Shown here: positions 1-6,841 of the stretch, piece after piece
Layout of the letters: every line of letters starts with the position of its first letter
Position numbering within the stretch: position 1 is the stretch's first letter
Notes under the pieces: model-generated
The model's database searches: none
Seen by the model: the letters and a program-made list of their open reading frames with translations, nothing else
Told to the model about the DNA's origin: nothing
Made by a program: the position numbers and the translations under genes
Origin: Bifidobacteriaceae bacterium
GTDB taxonomy: Bacteria > Actinomycetota > Actinomycetes > Actinomycetales > WQXJ01
DNA: 8,449 bases
NCBI GenBank assembly: GCA_031278665.1
Contig: JAITKC010000356.1
Coordinates: forward strand, 1 to 8,449
Reading direction: 5' to 3'

Positions 1-2208
1 CGCGACCGGCGCGTCACCGAGGCCGAATTGCGCCGCCAGGCGCTTGAGCCGACCGAAATCGAGATGGCCGAACAGCGCCAGTTGGCGGCCCGGCGGCGCC
101 GCATGGCGACGGCGGTGGCGTTGGTCGCGGCCGGGTTGACCGGCGCCGGCCTGTTCCGGCTGATCGGGCCGGGTTCGCTGGTCGGCGGCGCCCTGGGGCG
201 CCAGGATCGCTCGGTCGCCGACTTGGCGCGGCTGGTCGCCGGCGGTTGGCTGGAGCAGGGCCTGGGCGAGCCCGGCCCCGGCGACCCCTTCAACGCCGTC
301 GTCGCCCTGGCGACAGCGCTCTGCCTGGGCGATGGCGTAGCCGCCGTCAAACTGATGTTGCTGGCGGCGCCGCTGGCGGCGGCCTTGGGAGCCTGGTTCG
401 CGGCCGGGGCGGCCACCCGGTCGGTCTGGGTCAGGGGCTGGGCGGCCCTGTTCTATTTGGCGGCGCCGGCGCTGTGGGCGGCCCTGGCGGACGGCCGGCT
501 GGGCGCGGTGGTCGCGCATGCGGCCCTGCCCTGGGCGATGCTCGGGGTGGTCCGCGCCATCGGCGTCAACCGGCTCGATCTGCGGCCGGCCGTGGTCGAC
601 GCCGACGGCGAGGTCCGCCGCGCCGTGGCCGCGCCCCGGACCGGTTCTTTGGCGGCGGCGGCCTTCGCCGGCCTGGCCTTCGCGGCCGCGGCCGCCGGCA
701 GCCCGTCGTTGCTGGCCCCCGGCCTGGTGGCGCTGGCGGCGGTGGCCGTCCTGGCCGGCCGGGGCCGGCGGGCGCGCCTGGTCTGGGTGGGCCTGCCGGC
801 TTTGGCGTTGTTCGGGCCGGCGATTTGGCGGGCCTGGGAGGACGGGCAATGGCGGGCGTTGTTGGCCGACCCGGGACCGGTCCTCGGTTACCAGCCGGCG
901 CCGTTCTGGTTGCAGCTATTGGGTTGGCCCGGGCGCCCGGCTTTGCCCGGGTTGATTCCGGAGGCCTGGGCCGGGCCGGCGGCGGCCGCCGTCACAGCCG
1001 GTCTGGTGGTCGCGGCGGCCCTGAGCCTGTTCCGGCCCGGATCGGCCGTCCGAGCGGTCCGGTTCGGCTGGCTGACCGTCGTCCTGGGCGGCGCGGCGAT
1101 CTGGGGTCTCGACCGTCTGGCCGTCACAGTCGACGGCTTGGCGGCCACCCCGGCCTGGACCGGCGGGGTCTGCTCGCTGGTCTTGGCCGGCTGGCTGATC
1201 GCGGCCGCGTCTGGGTTCGGCGGAGCCGTCGGCGAACCGGGCGGCCGCCGTCACGGCGTCAAGACGGCGTTCGCGGCCGTCGGGGTGGCGGCGCTGGTGG
1301 CCGGTCCGGTGGCGGGTTGCGCCGTCGACCTCTGGCAGCAAGCGAACCGGTCCGACGTGCGGCGCGCCGCCACGGCCGCGGTGCCGGCGATCGTCGCCGC
1401 CGAAGCGGACAGCGCCTTGGCCGGTTACGCTCTGGCCGTCGCCACGCTCCCGGCCGCCGATGCCGCGGACGCCGCCGATGCCGCGGACGCCGCCGCCGGC
1501 CCGGCGTTGACCTGGGAGGTCATCCGGGGCGCCGGGCGCCAAATAACCGACTCCGAGGGCCTGGCCGGCGCCCGGCGTCTAGTCGGCCTGCCCGGCGAGT
1601 TGACTCCTCCCGACGCCGCCGACCAGGCCGTCAACCAGGCTCTGGCGGCGATCGCGGCCCGCAACCCGGGCGACGCGGCCGCCCGGCTGGCGGTTTACGG
1701 CATCGGCTTCGTCTTGGTCGACGCCGGCGAGACCGCCTTGGCCGGGGCGATGGACGCCACCCCCGGTTTGACCCGGGTGCGCGAGGGGCAGGAGGGCTCG
1801 GTGGTTTGGCGGGTCGCCCCCGACGGTCTCGAATTCGAGGGTCTGACGGCCGGCGAGGCCGGCCGGCTCCAGGTGGTCTCCGCCGACGGCGCGGCGGTCG
1901 CCATCGGCGGCGGTCCGGACGTCGAACAGACGGCCGACTTGCCGGACGGCCCGGCCGGGCGCAGTCTGGTGTTGGCCGAGCGGGCCGATCCGCGCTGGCG
2001 GGCCACTTTGGACGGCAGCCCGCTGACGCCGGCCCGGACCCAGGGGGAGTGGCGCCAAGTTTTCGAGTTGCCGGCCGGAGACGGGCGGCTGCGCGTCTGG
2101 TACGCGCCGATCTGGCAATTCGGCCTGGTCCAAGCGGCGGTGGCGATCTTGGCCGGACTGCTCGCCCTGCCGATTCGCCGGAGCGTCGGCGCGCGGGAGG
2201 ATGACTGA
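1..2208 (+). CDS. C-terminal part of a GT2-family glycosyltransferase / multi-pass membrane protein (5' end outside window)
   Basis: The frame is open to the first base of the window, so the gene starts upstream; a TTG at 28 is only an internal leucine codon. The visible 735 residues begin with a charged cytoplasmic stretch, then a hydrophobic segment near residues 35-56 and further membrane segments up to about residue 450 (for example 115-137, 144-163, 216-252, 258-272). A long non-membrane region follows, and a last hydrophobic segment lies just before the C-terminus. The part containing LAERADPRWRATLDG and the hydrophobic end resemble the C-termini of actinobacterial proteins that have an N-terminal family 2 glycosyltransferase domain and a polytopic tail. 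The catalytic domain is not in the window, so the enzyme assignment rests on the tail and on the neighbouring DUF5719 gene. The role is probably transfer of sugar to a cell-envelope polymer; donor and acceptor are unknown. The stop codon shares one base with the next start (TGATG), suggesting translational coupling. Confidence 0.7.
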   Translation, partial: RDRRVTEAELRRQALEPTEIEMAEQRQLAARRRRMATAVALVAAGLTGAGLFRLIGPGSLVGGALGRQDRSVADLARLVAGGWLEQGLGEPGPGDPFNAVVALATALCLGDGVAAVKLMLLAAPLAAALGAWFAAGAATRSVWVRGWAALFYLAAPALWAALADGRLGAVVAHAALPWAMLGVVRAIGVNRLDLRPAVVDADGEVRRAVAAPRTGSLAAAAFAGLAFAAAAAGSPSLLAPGLVALAAVAVLAGRGRRARLVWVGLPALALFGPAIWRAWEDGQWRALLADPGPVLGYQPAPFWLQLLGWPGRPALPGLIPEAWAGPAAAAVTAGLVVAAALSLFRPGSAVRAVRFGWLTVVLGGAAIWGLDRLAVTVDGLAATPAWTGGVCSLVLAGWLIAAASGFGGAVGEPGGRRHGVKTAFAAVGVAALVAGPVAGCAVDLWQQANRSDVRRAATAAVPAIVAAEADSALAGYALAVATLPAADAADAADAADAAAGPALTWEVIRGAGRQITDSEGLAGARRLVGLPGELTPPDAADQAVNQALAAIAARNPGDAAARLAVYGIGFVLVDAGETALAGAMDATPGLTRVREGQEGSVVWRVAPDGLEFEGLTAGEAGRLQVVSADGAAVAIGGGPDVEQTADLPDGPAGRSLVLAERADPRWRATLDGSPLTPARTQGEWRQVFELPAGDGRLRVWYAPIWQFGLVQAAVAILAGLLALPIRRSVGAREDD
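1453..1488 (+). repeat. Perfect 18-bp tandem duplication inside the glycosyltransferase gene
   Basis: Two identical, adjacent 18-base units (1453-1470 and 1471-1488) encode AADAAD twice, followed by more alanine codons. The unit is a whole number of codons, so copy number can change without shifting the frame. It lies in the predicted non-membrane region between the last internal span and the C-terminal span, probably as a flexible linker. Repeat and frame are read directly; the linker role is inferred. Confidence 0.8.
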
Positions 2209-3719
2209 TGAGAGCGCTCAAACGGCTCGGCGCGATCGTCTGGGCGATGATCCTGGCGGCGGCGACGGCCGGATTGGTCGCGGCCGACGTCTATTGGCCG
2301 CCGGCCGGCGCCCAGCCGGGTAGTCCGGCGGTGATCGAAGTGCCGCCCGGCGACCGGACCGTGGTGTGCCCCGGCAGCCTCAAACTGCCCGGCGACGGCG
2401 AGGGCGCGGTGGTCTACGATCCGCTTTTCGACCCCAACCCGACCGCGGTCGAGTCGATTAGCCGGGGCCTGGTGGCCGGCGGCGACGGCGGCCAGGCGCA
2501 AGCCCTCGGCGAAACCGCGGCGCCGACCCGTTTGAGCGGCCAAGGCCGCGCGGTCAGCGTCGTCAACGGACTGGTCGGCGACGCGCCGACCAGTTTGACC
2601 GCGTTCGTCGGCGCCGCCGGCGCGGCACCGCCGGTCGCCGCCGGCGCCACTTTCCAGCACCTCGGCGACGGCGACTTGCGCGGGGTCGCCGCCACCGCTT
2701 GCGCCGCCGGCGGGGCCGACGCCTGGGTGGTGGCCGGGTCGACTGAGACCGGATCGTCGGCCCGCCTGCTGTTGACCAACGCCGGGCTGACAAACGTGCG
2801 GGCCGACCTGTCGCTTTGGGACGGCGCCGGGCCGGTCGAGGCGGTCGGTCTGACGGGGCTGATGGTGCCGCCGCGATCGCAGCGGGCGATCCTGCTCGAA
2901 GGCTATGTCGGCGGCGCCTCGCGCCTGGCCGTCCGGGTCACCGCCTCCGGCGGCGACCTGGCCGTGTTCCTGCAGCACTCGCGCCTGCAGGGGTTAGTCC
3001 AAGGCGGGGTCGAATTGGCCGCCCCGGGCCAGGGGCCGGCGCTTGAGGCGCTGGTGGGGGGCTTGGACGTGACCGCCTCGGATTTCGACTCGGCCAGGAC
3101 GTCGGCGCTGCGGGTGCTCAATCCGGGCGACCAGGTCGCCAGCGTCAGCGTCGAACTGTGGGGGCCGGACGGCCCGACCAGCCTGCCCGGCCTCGAAGAG
3201 GCCCAAGTCAACCCCGGGGTGGTGGCGGACTTGTCGCTCGGCGGCCTGCCCGAGGGCCGTTACGCCGCCCTGATCCGGTCCGATCAGCCGATTGTGGCGG
3301 CCGGCCTGTCACTGCGGTCCGGCGGCGAGGGCGAGGTCGAGGAGTTCGCCTGGACGGCCACGGCCGCCGCCGCCGCCGCGGGCTATGTCGCCCTGCCGAC
3401 CGCCGATCTGACGCCGCTGCTGGTGACCTCGGCGGCGGCCGACACCGCGTTGGTCCTCACACCGATAGACCAGGCCGGCCGATTGGGCCAGGCCAAGACG
3501 ATCGCCGTCGCCGCCCAGACCAGCCAGGCCCTCGACTTGGCGGCGATGGGCGCGGATGGGGACGCGGCGGCCGTCCAGTTCCGCTGGGCGGGGCCGGCCG
3601 GCGCCTTGGCGTTGATCGTCTCGGCCGAGGACGAAGCCGGTCAGATGATCTCGGCGTTCACCCCGCCGGCGGTCTCGGTCGCCACGACCGAGGTCGCGAT
3701 CCACCCGTCCCGGCCCTGA
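2208..3719 (+). CDS. DUF5719 family exported protein
   Basis: A 503-residue protein with a basic N-terminus and one hydrophobic segment at about residues 5-27, either an uncleaved anchor or a signal peptide, followed by an extracytoplasmic domain. A CPG motif at residue 54 and a second cysteine at residue 165 could form a disulfide outside the cell. The repeated beta-rich segments (for example around residues 186-260 and 290-370) and this cysteine pattern match the DUF5719 family as I know it, which has no established biochemical function. The start is the ATG at 2208, with GGGAGG at 2195-2200 seven bases upstream. It overlaps the glycosyltransferase stop by one base, so the two are very probably co-transcribed and coupled; in other actinobacteria the two genes are also neighbours. 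An accessory role in envelope polysaccharide export or assembly is inference from context. The gene ends in an intrinsic terminator. Confidence 0.8.
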   Translation: MRALKRLGAIVWAMILAAATAGLVAADVYWPPAGAQPGSPAVIEVPPGDRTVVCPGSLKLPGDGEGAVVYDPLFDPNPTAVESISRGLVAGGDGGQAQALGETAAPTRLSGQGRAVSVVNGLVGDAPTSLTAFVGAAGAAPPVAAGATFQHLGDGDLRGVAATACAAGGADAWVVAGSTETGSSARLLLTNAGLTNVRADLSLWDGAGPVEAVGLTGLMVPPRSQRAILLEGYVGGASRLAVRVTASGGDLAVFLQHSRLQGLVQGGVELAAPGQGPALEALVGGLDVTASDFDSARTSALRVLNPGDQVASVSVELWGPDGPTSLPGLEEAQVNPGVVADLSLGGLPEGRYAALIRSDQPIVAAGLSLRSGGEGEVEEFAWTATAAAAAAGYVALPTADLTPLLVTSAAADTALVLTPIDQAGRLGQAKTIAVAAQTSQALDLAAMGADGDAAAVQFRWAGPAGALALIVSAEDEAGQMISAFTPPAVSVATTEVAIHPSRP

Positions 3720-3738
3720 GGCCGCCGCCTCGGGTTTT
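3715..3738 (+). terminator. Intrinsic terminator of the glycosyltransferase-DUF5719 operon
   Basis: An 8-bp stem (CCTGAGGC at 3715-3722 with GCCTCGGG at 3727-3734, one T-G wobble), a 4-base loop and then TTTT at 3735-3738. The DUF5719 stop codon (3717-3719) lies inside the left arm, so a terminating ribosome would cover part of the stem. The T-run follows the stem only on the plus strand, so it would serve the plus-strand operon rather than the convergent gene ending at 3759. Confidence 0.6.
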
Positions 3739-3758
3739 GCCCGCGCCGCCCGGCCGGC

Positions 3759-5990
3759 TCACTCGCGCCAGGCGCCGCCGCCGGCGCTTGCGCTTGCGGT
3801 CGCGTACTCAATGGCCCTGACCTGCTCTAACGACTCGGCATCGGCCACCAGCAGGCCGGCGGCGGAGGCGACGTAGACGAATTCGCCAATCCTCATCCCG
3901 CGCACCGAGACCCATTGGTCGGACCAGGCGGCCGGCAATTCGAAGACCCGGCGCGCCTCGAAGCCGACGGCCGGGTCGTAGCCGTAGACCAGGTAGTCCA
4001 TCGTCGTCCCGCCGTTGACCGAATCCCAGGATCGCACGGGGAAGCCGATCAGGCCCCGGGAGGGATCGACCAGCACCGCCCGATGGTCGAATAGGGCGTC
4101 CGAATCGTCGTAGTTCACCGGCCAGGAATCGCGCAACGTCACGTCGCGCGGGTCGGACACGTCGAACAGGGCCAGTTTCAACGCGCCGGTCAAACCGACC
4201 TCGTCGCCGGCGTAGCCGAGTCCGATCAACTCGCCGTCGCCCCAGGGGTGCAAATAGGAGCTGAAACCGGTGATCTTGAGCGCGCTTAGGACTTGGGGCG
4301 CCGCCGGGTCGGCCAAATCGATCGCGAACAAGGGATCGGTCTGCAAGAAGGTCACCACATAGCCGATCGGCCCGGCGAACCGGACGGACTGCACCGACTC
4401 GCCGCTGACCAGCGAGTCGATTTTGCCCAGCGGCGCGAGGTCCGGACCCAGCACGAACAGGCTGGAGCGGGTGCCGACCCCCTCCCAGGCGCCGATCGTG
4501 GTGGCGACGCGCAGATTCGACTCGTATTCGTCGAGCGCGAACTGGCCGACGATCGATCCGGCGACGGCGCCCTCGGCGGCCACCGCCAGTTCGCCGTCGC
4601 CCAGCGACATCCGGATCAACTCGGTCACCGACGTGGTCGAACTGGACCCGATCCCGATCTGGGCCAACAATCCGGTCAGTGGCTCGGCGCGCCACCGGGT
4701 GGAGGCCAGGTAAAGGTTCTGCGGGCTCATGTAGACGGTTTGGGTGCCGCCCAGGACCGCCTGTTGGCTGATCCGCTTGCCGCCGGCCACGTCGATGGCG
4801 CTGACGACGGTGTATTCGGCCGACGTCGGGTCGGACCAGATCGCCAGGTCGGCGGCGGCCATGACGGCGGTGTCGCCGTCTTTGGTCAGGCACGGCGCGT
4901 AACTGGCCGGGTCGTCCCGATCGGTCGCGGCCTGGTCTGCCAGCCAATAGTTCGAGACCACGTAGAGTTTGCCGTCGGCCAAGCGCGACGTCTGGTACCA
5001 GCCGTCTTGGCCGAGGCTGGTCGTCAGCCGCGGCCGGCCCGGGTCGGCCACGTCGTAAAGCAGCGCCAGCGTGTCGTTTTTCTCCGGAATCCAAGCCAGT
5101 TCCGCTTCCGCGGTTTCGTCCGCGGCCGGCTGGATCGGGTTCCTTGAGCGCTGCACCAAGACGGCCAGCACGTCATCGTGTAACAAGATGTCGCTGATCG
5201 ACCAATACGAGTCGACATAGGAGTTCGGGTCCAATTCCGGCAGGTCCGGCGCGGTGTCGATGCGGGCCAACTCTTGGCTGCCGGCCCCATCCGCCCGGAC
5301 CAGCACCACCTGCGCGTCGGAGACCGTGAAGATGGTGCGCCCGTCGGTCTTGACGATGTCGCCCTCGTCGATCCCCTCAACCTGGACGTTAGTCGATGTG
5401 AAGGAGTCGTCGGCCGAGGAGGACGAGTAGTCCGGCTGGAGTTCGATTCCGGACGAATCGGCGTAGTCGTCGGCCGCGCCGGAGACGGCCAGGCCGCTTT
5501 CCCGGCCGGCGGCCGTGGAGCCTTCCCAGTCGGTTTGCCGCCAGACCCCCTCCAGGGCGGCGTAGACGGCGTCGTAATTGGCCGGCTGGGCGACCACCGG
5601 ATCGGCCGGTTGGATCGCGGCCGGGTCCGCCGTCAGACTCGGGCCCCGGACGGTGGCGTAGACCACCACGCCGACTAGCGCGACGGCGGCGACGGCGGCG
5701 GCCGAAACCAGCGGCAGGCCGATCCGGCGCCGGGGCGCGGGGCCTTGGTCGCGGCCGGCCGGGCCGGCCCGGCCTTGGCGGCGGCGGGCGCGCCGGGGCG
5801 ACAGGTGGCCGGTTTCGGGGCCGGGCGCCGCCGCTCCGGGCCCGCCCGCCGGCGCTCCGAAGCCGCCCGATGACGCGCCGGGCGCGTCCGGCGCCGTCGG
5901 CTCGGCTCGCAGCCGTTCGCCCAGGCGGCCGACCAGTTCTGGGCTGGGCCGCATTTGATCGCGCATTTGGCGGAAAATCGGGTCATTCAT
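3759..5990 (-). CDS. Single-span membrane protein with extracytoplasmic beta-propeller domain; probable anti-sigma factor
   Basis: A 743-residue protein. Residues 1-30 form a short charged, probably helical head (MNDPIFRQMRDQMRPSPELV); 31-88 are rich in Pro, Gly, Ala and Arg; about 90-112 is one membrane span preceded by RRR, giving a cytoplasmic N-terminus. After a Ser/Asp-rich linker (about 165-198) comes the signature TNVQVEGIDEGDIVKTDG (about 200-217) of the secreted beta-propeller family (Pfam Beta_propel, COG4880, distantly WD40-like). Blades run to the C-terminus and include DPLFAIDLADP (552-562) and ITGFSSYLHPWGDG (573-586). The start chosen is the ATG at 5990, with GGGAGGAG seven bases upstream; a GTG at 6017 in frame lacks such a site. 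The start overlaps the sigma gene's end by 8 bases. The gene pair and topology suggest it holds the sigma factor at the membrane and senses an external signal through the propeller. This is inference: there is no zinc anti-sigma motif (HxxxCxxC), and the only cysteine is residue 367, outside the cell. Confidence 0.85.
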   Translation of the reverse strand: MNDPIFRQMRDQMRPSPELVGRLGERLRAEPTAPDAPGASSGGFGAPAGGPGAAAPGPETGHLSPRRARRRQGRAGPAGRDQGPAPRRRIGLPLVSAAAVAAVALVGVVVYATVRGPSLTADPAAIQPADPVVAQPANYDAVYAALEGVWRQTDWEGSTAAGRESGLAVSGAADDYADSSGIELQPDYSSSSADDSFTSTNVQVEGIDEGDIVKTDGRTIFTVSDAQVVLVRADGAGSQELARIDTAPDLPELDPNSYVDSYWSISDILLHDDVLAVLVQRSRNPIQPAADETAEAELAWIPEKNDTLALLYDVADPGRPRLTTSLGQDGWYQTSRLADGKLYVVSNYWLADQAATDRDDPASYAPCLTKDGDTAVMAAADLAIWSDPTSAEYTVVSAIDVAGGKRISQQAVLGGTQTVYMSPQNLYLASTRWRAEPLTGLLAQIGIGSSSTTSVTELIRMSLGDGELAVAAEGAVAGSIVGQFALDEYESNLRVATTIGAWEGVGTRSSLFVLGPDLAPLGKIDSLVSGESVQSVRFAGPIGYVVTFLQTDPLFAIDLADPAAPQVLSALKITGFSSYLHPWGDGELIGLGYAGDEVGLTGALKLALFDVSDPRDVTLRDSWPVNYDDSDALFDHRAVLVDPSRGLIGFPVRSWDSVNGGTTMDYLVYGYDPAVGFEARRVFELPAAWSDQWVSVRGMRIGEFVYVASAAGLLVADAESLEQVRAIEYATASASAGGGAWRE

Positions 5991-6705
5991 CGAAAATCTC
6001 CTCCCGGAGTTGGTCACGCATTTCCGACCGGCCGCGGCTGAGCCGCATTTTGACCGCCGCCGGCGACAAGTCGAGCAGTTGGGCGATCTCGGCGACGGGC
6101 AGGTCTTCGAAGTAGAACAGGTGCAGCACCGTGCGGGCGGACTCGGTCAGGCGGCTCATGGCCCGGAAAATGGCGTCTTGGCGTTCGGTGGCGAAAGTGA
6201 ACGCGGCGGCGGCCGGTGCCGGCGGATCGTCCGCTGTCAGCGGCACGACTCGCATTCGCCAGGACGACGTCGCGACGCGCCGGGCGATATTCAAGGTGGT
6301 GCGCAATAACCAGGCTTTGCGATGCTCTTCGCTGTGGCAGCGCGGCTGGACTCGGTGGTAGGCCAGGAAGACCTCTTGGAAGACGTCCTCGGCGTCCCCC
6401 CGGCAGGCCGTGTGGGTGGCGGCGACGGCGTGGACCATGTCGCCGTGCCGCGCGATCACGGCCTCGGTCCGCGTCAGGGCGTCAGGCGTCGCCGGCGCGG
6501 CGAACAGCGGCTCGCCCGCGGCGCCGGGCGCCGGCGCCTGGGCGAAGGCAAACGCGGCCGGGGCGGCGCCAGGCGGCCCAGCGAACTGGGGCCCGCCGGC
6601 GGCGCCTGGCGCCGGCGGGAGCGGCGCGGCATCGGGAAATGGCGAGGCGGCCCAGGCGGGCGGCGGCGCGGAGGTTTGGTCCGCCAATCGGTCATCGAGT
6701 CCCAA
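5983..6705 (-). CDS. ECF-type RNA polymerase sigma factor with long Pro/Ala-rich N-terminal extension
   Basis: A 240-residue group 4 (ECF) sigma-70 factor that would direct RNA polymerase to a dedicated promoter set. Region 2 covers about residues 84-155, with DAEDVFQEVFLAYHR (about 104-118) as the polymerase-binding part and EEHRKAWLLRTTLN (about 126-139) leading into the -10 recognition helix. Region 4 covers about 174-233 with the helix-turn-helix VAEIAQLLDLSPAAVKMRLSRGR. There is no region 3, as expected of ECF factors. The first 75 or so residues are a low-complexity Pro/Ala/Gly extension that most ECF factors lack. The start chosen is TTG at 6705, because AAGGAGAG lies at the correct distance upstream; an ATG at 6723 would add six residues but would place that site inside the gene and has no good site of its own. 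The 3' end overlaps the beta-propeller gene by 8 bases (ATGAATGA), so the two are probably translated together. The family call is firm; regulation by the next gene is inferred. Confidence 0.88.
   Translation of the reverse strand: MGLDDRLADQTSAPPPAWAASPFPDAAPLPPAPGAAGGPQFAGPPGAAPAAFAFAQAPAPGAAGEPLFAAPATPDALTRTEAVIARHGDMVHAVAATHTACRGDAEDVFQEVFLAYHRVQPRCHSEEHRKAWLLRTTLNIARRVATSSWRMRVVPLTADDPPAPAAAAFTFATERQDAIFRAMSRLTESARTVLHLFYFEDLPVAEIAQLLDLSPAAVKMRLSRGRSEMRDQLREEIFDE
5998..6005 (-). promoter_or_regulatory. Ribosome binding site of the beta-propeller gene
   Basis: On the minus strand GGGAGGAG, then seven bases, then the ATG at 5990. It lies within the last codons of the sigma factor gene. 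It decides the start in favour of the ATG at 5990 over the in-frame GTG at 6017. Confidence 0.75.
6500..6620 (-). repeat. Imperfect internal duplication in the sigma factor's N-terminal extension
   Basis: The Pro/Ala-rich extension contains two similar segments, APGAAGGPQFAGP and APGAAGEPLFAAP, separated by an Ala/Phe-rich stretch (AAFAFAQAP). The DNA is similar too, so the extension seems to have grown partly by local duplication. Boundaries are approximate. No function is apparent beyond a flexible, disordered leader. Confidence 0.5.
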
Positions 6706-6710
6706 CGCAA

Positions 6711-6718
6711 CTCTCCTT
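6711..6718 (-). promoter_or_regulatory. Ribosome binding site favouring a TTG start for the sigma factor
   Basis: On the minus strand AAGGAGAG; seven bases separate its AGGAG core from a TTG at 6705. The upstream ATG at 6723 has only weak purine content before it. This makes TTG the likelier start, which would also lower translation of the sigma factor. Confidence 0.55.
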
Positions 6719-6797
6719 CGCATTTGCTTGGCCGTCAGCCCGGTAATCCTCGCCGTCCCCGTTCCGGCGACTCACCGGTAACTCCGTCTAGGCCCCG

Positions 6798-6836
6798 AAA
6801 AGGTAACGCGCCGCTCGCTTCGGGCGGGCGCGCCAC
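6798..6836 (-). terminator. Possible intrinsic terminator downstream of the zincin-like gene
   Basis: On the minus strand a 10-bp stem (arms 6836-6827 and 6812-6803, with two G-T wobbles), a 14-base loop, then C and TTTT (6801-6798). It begins six bases after the zincin-like stop codon. The loop is long and the wobbles weaken it. The overlapping TACCTT at 6805-6800 could alternatively be a -10 box for the sigma operon, but no matching -35 is seen. Confidence 0.35.
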
Positions 6837-6841
6837 GCCGC

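Noticed and set aside
28..30. TTG at 28 as the start of the first gene.
   Set aside because: The frame is open to the window edge, no ribosome binding site precedes the TTG, and the product would begin in the middle of a charged region preceding the first visible span; the gene is cut by the window.
1695..2978. A 427-codon open frame on the minus strand across the glycosyltransferase/DUF5719 junction.
   Set aside because: It is antisense to two coupled genes with family-like sequence, is rich in Arg/Gly/Pro and shows no recognisable motif; such frames are usual shadows at high GC.
3731..3743. A small hairpin CGGG-TTTTG-CCCG as terminator for the beta-propeller gene on the minus strand.
   Set aside because: The stem is only four base pairs and no T-run follows on the minus strand.
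4293..5147. A 284-codon open frame on the plus strand opposite the beta-propeller gene.
   Set aside because: The composition is that of a shadow frame (Arg/Gly/Asp-rich) and the opposite strand encodes a clear beta-propeller.
6761..6765. GGAAC on the minus strand as the -35 of a self-regulated ECF promoter for the sigma operon.
   Set aside because: No CGTC/CGTT-like -10 element follows at 16-17 bases, so the promoter of the sigma operon stays undefined.
6742..6806. Three GGTAA motifs upstream of the sigma factor gene (6742, 6777 and 6802) as possible operator repeats.
   Set aside because: The motif is only five bases, spacing is uneven (35 and 25) and flanking bases differ.
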